10,150 nt of DNA, taken from contig CAZGRL010000128.1 in assembly GCA_964528155.1 (NCBI GenBank), forward strand, positions 1 to 10,150. Reading direction: 5' to 3'. Positions 6,356 through 10,150 of the stretch are shown here, piece by piece. The number at the start of each line of letters is the position of its first letter. The stretch's first letter is position 1. The stretch is from G001797105 sp964528155. Its GTDB lineage: Bacteria; Chloroflexota; Anaerolineae; Anaerolineales; E44-bin32. The position numbers and the translations under genes were made by a program. The notes under the pieces were generated by a model, which was not told the origin of the DNA, did no database searches, and worked only from the letters and a program-made list of their open reading frames with translations.

Positions 6356-6386
6356 CCCCAGTAGTAGAGCAAAGCTCACTACGGGG
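6356..6386 (+). other. Long hairpin with two unpaired adenines between repeats A and B
   Basis: CCCC-A-GTAGT-A-GAGC (6356-6370), loop AAA, then GCTC-ACTAC-GGGG (6374-6386) forms 13 base pairs with A6360 and A6366 unpaired on the same arm. It is GC-rich against an AT-rich background. There is no T tract after it on either strand, so it is not an ordinary terminator. It could be an RNA element (processing or stability signal for the downstream gene) or a folded DNA site. Confidence 0.75.
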
Positions 6387-6401
6387 CAGGGAAAAATTTA
6401 A

Positions 6402-6430
6402 TAAAAGTCGAAGAATTAATTGAGAAATAT
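6402..6430 (+). repeat. Element B, copy before the zinc-ribbon/DUF4145-like gene
   Basis: TAAAAGTCGAAGAATTAATT leads into GAGAAATAT. Nearly identical to the copy at 5992. The TTG within it (6420-6422) is in frame with the downstream gene. Confidence 0.85.
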
Positions 6431-6440
6431 TTATGAAGAT

Positions 6441-7274
6441 ATGCCCAATAAAAACTTTTTAGAAGAATATCCTTTATATCGTAAATTTAAGACCAATATT
6501 AGTTGGTATAGAGATTACAAGGCTGGTATTAAAGCCGATGAACTTGAGAAACCAGCAATTAAGATGTATTGCAGCGTGTGCGGATCTGATCAAACATTTA
6601 ATATGTTTAATGAATACTACGATAAACACACCAATGAAATTGTTAATGACAGAATTCGAGACTTACGATATCGGTGTGCTTCTTGTAATAAATTCCAAAG
6701 AATTTTTCTTGTCGCCTTCCACACCAAAAAAGGAGATAAAGATAGTGATTTTCTAGTGCTTGAGAAAGTTGGTCAATATCCTGCGTGGAGTATTGATATG
6801 GATAAAGAACTCGAAAAAATGCTTGGTGAACACGCCGAGTATTATAGGAGAGGATTGATATGTGAATCGCAAAGCTATGGCATAGGCGCATATGCCTACT
6901 TCCGAAGAATTACCGAAGATGTAATTGATGAATTATTAGAATCAATACTTGATTTAGTAGAAGAAGACGAAAAAGAATTATACAAAAAAAAGTTAGAAGA
7001 AGTAAAGAAAGAAAAAATTGTTGAAAATAAAATTAGTCTAGTGAAAGATTTACTGCCGAAGTCCCTCCAAGCAGAGGGGATGAATCCGCTTAAAGAGCTA
7101 TATAGTGTATTAAGTCAAGGGATACACAATGAAACCGATGAAGAATGTATAGAAAGAGCGGAAGCAATTCGTGGAATTTTAGTTTTTCTTGTAAATCAAG
7201 TTATGCGAACTAAAAAAGATAAAAAATCTTTTACAAACGGAATGAAAAGAATTTTAGAGAAGAAAAAAAACTAA
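6441..7274 (+). CDS. Zinc-ribbon protein with C-terminal DUF4145/HEPN-like helical domain
   Basis: A 277-aa protein from the ATG at 6441. A TTG at 6420 would add seven residues, but it falls inside element B, so the ATG is preferred; this is not certain. The N-terminal half holds a zinc ribbon, CSVC (44-47) and CASC (79-82). The C-terminal half is helical: YGIGAYAYFRRITEDVIDELL, a charged coiled-coil stretch around residues 170-195, then LKELYSVLSQGIHNETDEE and a hydrophobic helix. This matches the general pattern of DUF4145-type, HEPN-like domains, which follow a zinc ribbon in many restriction- and defence-associated proteins. A canonical HEPN RNase RxxxxH motif is not obvious, so the domain may be structural rather than catalytic. 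The protein is likely cytoplasmic. It lies between element B and repeat A copy 6. Confidence 0.75.
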   Translation: MPNKNFLEEYPLYRKFKTNISWYRDYKAGIKADELEKPAIKMYCSVCGSDQTFNMFNEYYDKHTNEIVNDRIRDLRYRCASCNKFQRIFLVAFHTKKGDKDSDFLVLEKVGQYPAWSIDMDKELEKMLGEHAEYYRRGLICESQSYGIGAYAYFRRITEDVIDELLESILDLVEEDEKELYKKKLEEVKKEKIVENKISLVKDLLPKSLQAEGMNPLKELYSVLSQGIHNETDEECIERAEAIRGILVFLVNQVMRTKKDKKSFTNGMKRILEKKKN

Positions 7275-7280
7275 AAATAA

Positions 7281-7305
7281 TAATCAAAATTTAGCCCGAA
7301 GTTGA
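7281..7305 (+). repeat. Intercistronic repeat A, copy 6 (exact consensus)
   Basis: TAATC plus a perfect 20/20 core (7286-7305). The end of the core runs into GTTGAGGAAAA, which provides a GAGG ribosome-binding sequence about 9 bases before the ATG at 7315. Confidence 0.95.
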
Positions 7306-7314
7306 GGAAAATTT

Positions 7315-7917
7315 ATGGATTTAATTGTATATAAACACGGAGATCGGAATAGTAACAAAATTGCTTTGACGTTTGATGACGGTCCAAATCCTTTTTGGAC
7401 AAGAAAAATATTAGATATTTTAGAGAAATACGGAGTTAAAGGAAATTTTTTCGTTTTAGGGAAATGGGCAGAAAAATACCCAGAAATTATTAGAGAAACA
7501 TTTGACAGTGGCCATTTAATAGGAAATCATACTTGTTCGCATCCAAAAACCGGATACGGAGATTTTGAAAAAGCTGAAGAAATTATTTTTGACATAATTG
7601 GTGAACATACAAAATTTATAAGGCCACCCCATCTTTTAGTTAATCTTTGTGAGAATTATCCACCAGCGGTTAATGGGGTGGTAAAAATTATAAATTGCGA
7701 TGTTTTTCCTGAGGATTATAAAAATGAAGCAGATTATACTAAACGATTCGTTGAAGAGAAAACACAAAGTGGCTCTATTATTGGGATACACGATGGCAGC
7801 CAAAGAGAAGAAGAATTAGAAAATAGGCCTTCTGAAATGTTCAAAGCTTTGCCGGAAATAATAGAAAAATTAAAACAGAAATTTGAATTTGTAACATTAG
7901 ATAAATTAAGTTTTTAA
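7315..7917 (+). CDS. Polysaccharide deacetylase (NodB-homology) family protein, cytoplasmic form
   Basis: A 200-aa protein almost entirely made of one NodB homology domain (carbohydrate esterase family 4). Motif 1 is TFDDGPN (D21 catalytic base, D22 metal ligand), motif 2 is HTCSHP (H72 and H76, metal ligands), and the late motif is GSIIGIHDG (H159). Motif 3, normally RxPYG or RxPFG, is RPPH (103-106), so the substrate groove may differ. Family members remove N-acetyl groups from chitin-like or peptidoglycan sugars. Most such enzymes are exported, but this one has no signal peptide or membrane anchor. Function in the cytosol, for example on a nucleotide sugar or small amide, is possible. It has one of the best ribosome-binding sites in the window, GAGG at the end of repeat A. 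Confidence 0.9.
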   Translation: MDLIVYKHGDRNSNKIALTFDDGPNPFWTRKILDILEKYGVKGNFFVLGKWAEKYPEIIRETFDSGHLIGNHTCSHPKTGYGDFEKAEEIIFDIIGEHTKFIRPPHLLVNLCENYPPAVNGVVKIINCDVFPEDYKNEADYTKRFVEEKTQSGSIIGIHDGSQREEELENRPSEMFKALPEIIEKLKQKFEFVTLDKLSF

Positions 7918-7919
7918 AA

Positions 7920-7944
7920 TAATCAAAATTTAGCTCGAAGTTGA
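7920..7944 (+). repeat. Intercistronic repeat A, copy 7
   Basis: TAATC precedes the core (7925-7944), 19 of 20 matches (T for C at position 11). It starts 2 bases after the upstream stop and ends 8 bases before the ATG at 7953. Confidence 0.9.
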
Positions 7945-7952
7945 GAAAAATT

Positions 7953-8093
7953 ATGAAAAACAAAATAAACTATCTTGGATTCTTGGGATTTTTAGGATTT
8001 TTGGGATTTTTGAATCCACCAGAAACATATCCGTTATTTTTTCTATTCTTTTTATTTTCCCTATTTATTCCAAAGAAATTTAAAGAAAATTAA
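7953..8093 (+). CDS. LGFLGFLG microprotein, 46 aa
   Basis: A short gene of 46 codons between repeat A copies 7 and 8. The protein begins MKNKINY, followed by four LGF/GFL units (LGFLGFLGFLGFLNPPE), then a hydrophobic helix rich in Phe and Leu (residues 26-39) and a basic tail PKKFKEN. The glycine-phenylalanine-leucine repeat plus a second hydrophobic segment suggests a small two-segment membrane protein. Short proteins with an LGFLGFLG motif occur as hypothetical genes in many bacteria; their function is not known to me. The DNA shows the same feature as tandem 9-base units (GGATTTTTG/GGATTTTTA, about 7977-8013), which can expand or contract by slippage. Placement between two repeat A copies with normal spacing supports it as a real cassette gene. 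Confidence 0.75.
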   Translation: MKNKINYLGFLGFLGFLGFLNPPETYPLFFLFFLFSLFIPKKFKEN

Positions 8094-8096
8094 AGG

Positions 8097-8121
8097 TAAA
8101 TAAAATTTAGCCCGAAGTTGA
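8097..8121 (+). repeat. Intercistronic repeat A, copy 8 (exact core, last of the array)
   Basis: The 20-base core (8102-8121) is a perfect match, preceded by TAAAT in place of TAATC. It is followed at once by an ATG opening a 17-codon frame that runs through the terminator, and by the GTCGCACAAGGT motif 9 bases later. Confidence 0.95.
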
Positions 8122-8130
8122 ATGAAAAAA

Positions 8131-8142
8131 GTCGCACAAGGT
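8131..8142 (+). repeat. GTCGCACAAGGT motif, copy 2
   Basis: Identical over 12 bases to the copy at 10065 and over 10 bases to the inverted copy at 330-339. It sits between the last repeat A and the array terminator. Confidence 0.75.
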
Positions 8143-8168
8143 CCGCTGTATTTCGGCGGTTTTTATTT
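8143..8168 (+). terminator. Rho-independent terminator closing the cassette array
   Basis: CCGCTG (8143-8148), loop TATTT, CGGCGG (8154-8159; one T-G pair) is followed by TTTTT and ATTT. A strong intrinsic terminator that probably ends the transcript crossing 2.3-8.1 kb. Confidence 0.85.
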
Positions 8169-8171
8169 ACC

Positions 8172-8199
8172 TTGACAGCAATATTGACTGTGGTAAAAT
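8172..8199 (+). promoter_or_regulatory. Sigma70-type promoter for the XRE-ImmA genes
   Basis: A perfect -35 box TTGACA (8172-8177), 16-base spacer, and -10 box TAAAAT (8194-8199) with TGG just before it (extended -10 TGn). It is the best promoter in the window and lies just after the array terminator, so the genes from 8254 on form a separate transcription unit. Confidence 0.8.
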
Positions 8200-8208
8200 G
8201 AAACCACA
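8189..8208 (+). promoter_or_regulatory. Operator-like inverted repeat over the -10 box
   Basis: TGTGGT (8189-8194) and ACCACA (8203-8208) form a perfect 6-bp inverted repeat with 8 bases between, covering the -10 box and likely transcription start. A direct repeat of TTGAC (8172 and 8184/8185 region) lies just upstream. This is a plausible binding site for the XRE protein encoded immediately downstream, giving autoregulation. Confidence 0.55.
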
Positions 8209-8212
8209 AAAT

Positions 8213-8242
8213 AAAAGGTCGAAGAAAAGTCGAAAAAAAAAC
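8213..8242 (+). repeat. Element B, degenerate copy in the XRE gene leader
   Basis: AAAAGGTCGAAG followed by AAAAGTCGAAA shows the element B start twice in tandem. It falls in the untranslated leader between the promoter and the ATG at 8254. Confidence 0.5.
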
Positions 8243-8253
8243 AAAAAATAAAA

Positions 8254-8619
8254 ATGAAAGATAATTTTGGTCAAATTTTAAAAGAATTACGTATTAAAAA
8301 AGGATTAACTTTAAGAAGTACTTGTCGAATATTAAATTATGACCCTAGTAATTGGAGTAAAATTGAACGAGGTAGGATGTTCCCTCCATCTGATGAAAAA
8401 ATTTTAAAAAAATGGGCGAAGATATTAGGTTTATCAAACGAAAAAAACATTCATGAATTTATCGACAAAGCAAATTTAGCGCAGGGAATAATACCGCAAG
8501 ATATCTTGTCTCAAGAAAAAGCCGTCGATTTTCTACCAGCTTTTTTCAGAACCTTAAGGAATAAAAAGCCTACAAAAAAAGAAATAGATCAACTAATAAA
8601 GTTAATCAAAAAAGTCTAA
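8254..8619 (+). CDS. XRE-family (Cro/C1-type) HTH transcriptional regulator
   Basis: A 121-aa protein whose first 65 residues form a Cro/C1-type helix-turn-helix: FGQILKELRIKKGLTLRSTC, then YDPSNWSKIERGRMFPPSDE, with the SKIERG recognition helix characteristic of the family, and a following helix KILKKWAKILGL. The C-terminal part is helical and ends in a lysine-rich segment, possibly for dimerisation or for recognition by the neighbouring protease. It is followed 10 bases later by an ImmA/IrrE metallopeptidase gene. That pairing is typical of mobile elements such as ICEBs1, where the protease inactivates the repressor on DNA damage or other stress. Repression of its own promoter through the TGTGGT/ACCACA site is likely but inferred. 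Confidence 0.9.
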   Translation: MKDNFGQILKELRIKKGLTLRSTCRILNYDPSNWSKIERGRMFPPSDEKILKKWAKILGLSNEKNIHEFIDKANLAQGIIPQDILSQEKAVDFLPAFFRTLRNKKPTKKEIDQLIKLIKKV

Positions 8620-8629
8620 GGTTAACCAA

Positions 8630-9235
8630 ATGAATTATAGGAATTTCGTCGCGCCATATTTAGACAACGTTGCGATTGCGGAAAAAGTGGAGGTTTTTAG
8701 GAGAAATTTTTGGGGTAATAGTATTCCCGTCGAAATAGAGGATATTATTGAGTTAAAATTAAAAATAGATGTAATCCCTGTTCCTGGATTTTTAAAGTTT
8801 GCCAATATGGACGCGTTGATTACATCCGACTGGAGACGCATCTATGTTGATAGGAACGAATATTTAGATGATTATCGATATAATCGTTTAAGATTTTCTT
8901 TAGCTCATGAAATTGGTCATTTTGCTATGCATAAAGAAATTTATAGTAGTTTTCAGATAAAAAATATCGAAGATTATTATAAGCTTTACAAAGATATTCC
9001 AGAACGACAATATTGGTATCTAGAATCCCAAGCCAATAAATTTGCTAGTTATTTACTTGTCCCGCGAAAAAATCTATCTATTGAAATGAAAAAAGAATTA
9101 AAAAGTAGAAGCGATCCACGGCTAAAAAAAATTGATAGAAAAATACTAAACTCATATTTAGCTAAACCACTGGCAAAAGTCTTTAAGGTTTCTGAAGAGG
9201 TCGTGAATCACGCACTGGACGATCTTACTCCTTAA
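8630..9235 (+). CDS. ImmA/IrrE-family zinc metallopeptidase
   Basis: A 201-aa protein with the gluzincin-type motif AHEIGH (H93, E94, H97) and the downstream third zinc ligand in ESQANKFASYLLVP (E132), the hallmark pair of ImmA/IrrE (COG2856) proteins. The N-terminal region contains a strand pattern (LKLKIDVIPVPGF) and DWRRIYVDRN typical of the family. Such enzymes cleave an XRE-type repressor or anti-repressor in response to a cellular signal. The cognate substrate is most likely the XRE protein encoded directly upstream. The ATG follows a GGTTAACC palindrome in the 10-base gap, without a strong ribosome site. No C-terminal sensor domain is visible beyond the protease. Confidence 0.92.
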   Translation: MNYRNFVAPYLDNVAIAEKVEVFRRNFWGNSIPVEIEDIIELKLKIDVIPVPGFLKFANMDALITSDWRRIYVDRNEYLDDYRYNRLRFSLAHEIGHFAMHKEIYSSFQIKNIEDYYKLYKDIPERQYWYLESQANKFASYLLVPRKNLSIEMKKELKSRSDPRLKKIDRKILNSYLAKPLAKVFKVSEEVVNHALDDLTP

Positions 9236-9256
9236 TATTTTTTAGAAAATAGCATA

Positions 9257-9275
9257 AGAAAGGCCGAAAATAATA
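9257..9275 (+). repeat. Element B, degenerate fragment before the GIY-YIG gene
   Basis: AAGAAAGGCCGAAAATAAT resembles the first part of element B (AAAAGGCCGAAGAATTAA at 3788). No repeat A core accompanies it. It shows that element B extends beyond the array terminator. Confidence 0.4.
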
Positions 9276-9309
9276 AAAAATAATTAGACAATTAAACCAC
9301 TACAAAAAT

Positions 9310-9687
9310 ATGTCTAAAAGAACATTGAGTTTAAGATGGAAAGGATATTACAATTACACCTCTGATAATGTTAGTCTTTATGCTCCCGAAAAAGCCGGAG
9401 TTTATAAACTATCAGTTAAATTAAAAAATGGAAACTTAAAACCATTCTATGTAGGCCAGGCTAAAAACCTGAAAGGCAGGTTTAAAAAGCATTTGAGTGA
9501 TAACGAAGAGAATGGTTGTATCAAAGATAATGTCGAAAATTATAAATGCCGTTTTAAATATGCCTTAGTGGCTTTACAAAATGATAGAGATGGGGCAGAG
9601 AGAGCTCTTTATCTTCATTATAAACCAGAGTGCAATGATCCGGATGCTATACCAAACGAACCAGATATTGACATTAACTACGATTAA
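9310..9687 (+). CDS. GIY-YIG nuclease domain protein
   Basis: A 125-aa protein with a complete GIY-YIG signature: AGVYKL (GVY at 30-32), FYVGQAKNLKGRFKKHL (YVG at 47-49, catalytic R57, H61), and the metal-binding glutamate in DGAERALYLHYKPECND (E97). The domain fills the protein, with a short N-terminal extension (residues 1-25) and an acidic C-terminal tail ending in DIDINYD. It resembles stand-alone GIY-YIG nucleases of accessory regions and lacks a recognisable DNA-recognition domain. Likely activity is DNA nicking or cleavage. The start ATG follows AT-rich sequence without a clear ribosome site. It is followed 6 bases after its stop by a small basic protein gene, probably co-transcribed. 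Confidence 0.85.
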   Translation: MSKRTLSLRWKGYYNYTSDNVSLYAPEKAGVYKLSVKLKNGNLKPFYVGQAKNLKGRFKKHLSDNEENGCIKDNVENYKCRFKYALVALQNDRDGAERALYLHYKPECNDPDAIPNEPDIDINYD

Positions 9688-9693
9688 ATATTT

Positions 9694-10005
9694 ATGCCGG
9701 AAAAATCATCCCACAAGCAAGCAAAAACGAGAGGGCTGCCTAATCCGAGAACAGAAATTCCAATTTCTGGTAAGAGAAAACTAGATGCTAGAGCTGGTAG
9801 GTTGGCGCGCGAAGTCGAAAGGAGTAAAAATCCTAAGATTATCGCTAAGGCGATTCGAAGATTAAATACTCAAAAAAATAAGAAGAAAGAATTATTAGTT
9901 CCAACGCCAAATTTGGACAAAACAAAGAAGGTAGCAGAGAAAGTAGCAAAAGGGAAATTGCTGATACAGAATTTATCTAGAACGCAACGACGTTTTGTAA
10001 AATGA
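9694..10005 (+). CDS. Small basic protein of unknown function
   Basis: A 103-aa, strongly basic protein that I do not recognise. The N-terminus (PEKSSHKQAKTRGLPNPRTE) is polar and probably unstructured. The centre and C-terminus are lysine/arginine-rich helices (for example LAREVERSKNPKIIAKAIRR and KVAEKVAKGKLL). There are no cysteines, membrane segments or signal peptide. Charge and size suggest nucleic-acid binding. It starts 6 bases after the GIY-YIG stop codon, so the two may act together, for example as nuclease plus DNA-binding partner, but this rests only on spacing. The gene ends with TGA, showing TGA is read as stop here. Confidence 0.7.
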   Translation: MPEKSSHKQAKTRGLPNPRTEIPISGKRKLDARAGRLAREVERSKNPKIIAKAIRRLNTQKNKKKELLVPTPNLDKTKKVAEKVAKGKLLIQNLSRTQRRFVK

Positions 10006-10064
10006 ATTTTTCTATGGTGTGTTTATTTTTCTGCCGTGATGAACGGAGAAACGATTAGTTAAAT

Positions 10065-10076
10065 GTCGCACAAGGT
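10065..10076 (+). repeat. GTCGCACAAGGT motif, copy 3
   Basis: Identical over 12 bases to the copy at 8131. It lies in the 105-base gap after the basic protein gene, about 14 bases upstream of a TATAAT (10090-10095) that could be a -10 box, so a promoter role for this copy cannot be excluded. Confidence 0.7.
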
Positions 10077-10110
10077 ATAGAAAGGAAATTATAATTATAA
10101 ATAAAAACAT

Positions 10111-10150
10111 ATGAATTATAAAAATCTTTTTTACATTTCGGGCGCAGTGT
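10111..10150 (+). CDS. Start of a gene running off the right edge
   Basis: An ATG at 10111 opens a frame with no stop before the window end; the 13 visible residues are MNYKNLFYISGAV, which look like the start of a signal peptide or first membrane helix. An AGAAAGGAA sequence lies upstream but about 23 bases away, with an AT-rich stretch between. Too little is visible to name a family. Confidence 0.45.
   Translation, partial: MNYKNLFYISGAV

Noticed and set aside
6643..6891. Minus-strand frame inside the zinc-ribbon/DUF4145-like gene, and the + frame at 6538-6756.
   Set aside because: Both overlap a well-supported gene with zinc-binding motifs and show no family features.
8635..8841. Minus-strand frame inside the ImmA/IrrE gene.
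   Set aside because: Shadow of the metallopeptidase gene; no domain features.
9581..9784. + frame of 67 codons across the end of the GIY-YIG gene and the start of the basic protein gene.
   Set aside because: Overlaps two better genes in another frame and has no ribosome site or recognisable product.
10002..10058. 18-codon frame overlapping the stop of the basic protein gene by ATGA.
   Set aside because: Very short, no recognisable content; the overlap alone is weak evidence for translation.

Overview
The window reads as an accessory (variable) region of a low-GC bacterium with short, tightly packed genes, all on the + strand. AT-rich coding, many small proteins, and a RadC/Dam/XRE/ImmA accessory gene set are compatible with a Candidate Phyla Radiation (Patescibacteria/Parcubacteria-like) genome. 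That assignment is an inference from style; no rRNA, ribosomal protein or other marker gene is present to prove it. The standard bacterial code fits all genes, and no tRNA, rRNA, transposase, integrase or CRISPR array is visible.

Layout. (1) Bases 1-430: the 3' end of a tspO-like membrane gene, visibly richer in GC than what follows, a perfect terminator hairpin, and an intergenic stretch carrying an inverted copy of the short motif GTCGCACAAG. (2) Bases 427-2322: a RadC N-terminal helix-hairpin-helix domain fused to a Dam/D12-class DNA adenine methylase, an unrecognised basic 187-aa protein 5 bases downstream, and a small zinc-ribbon protein. (3) Bases 2321-8121: a run of functionally unrelated genes (DUF350-like membrane protein, YHYH/Excalibur secreted protein, PD-(D/E)XK nuclease with four cysteines, OLD-type ATPase-TOPRIM nuclease, C39-like peptidase, GIY-YIG-like protein, zinc-ribbon/DUF4145-like protein, NodB deacetylase, LGFLGFLG microprotein). 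Most of the gaps between them carry a conserved 20-base core (AAAATTTAGCCCGAAGTTGA; eight copies, all in one orientation) and/or a second related element (consensus around GTCGAAGAATTAATTGAG). (4) Bases 8131-8253: motif GTCGCACAAGGT, a strong terminator that closes the array, then a good sigma70-type promoter with an operator-like inverted repeat over its -10 box. (5) Bases 8254-10005: XRE repressor, ImmA/IrrE metallopeptidase, GIY-YIG protein and a small basic protein. (6) A third GTCGCACAAGGT copy and the start of another gene at the right edge.

How it may work together. The XRE-ImmA pair looks like a stress-responsive switch of the kind found on mobile elements. The methylase fusion, OLD nuclease, Cas4-like nuclease, DUF4145-like and GIY-YIG proteins look like a defence or DNA-processing repertoire. 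The most unusual feature is the cassette-like organisation: single genes of unrelated function, each punctuated by the same short repeat, which often contains or abuts the stop codon of one gene and the ribosome-binding region of the next. Whether the repeat is a recombination site, an RNA/translation signal, or both cannot be settled from this sequence alone.
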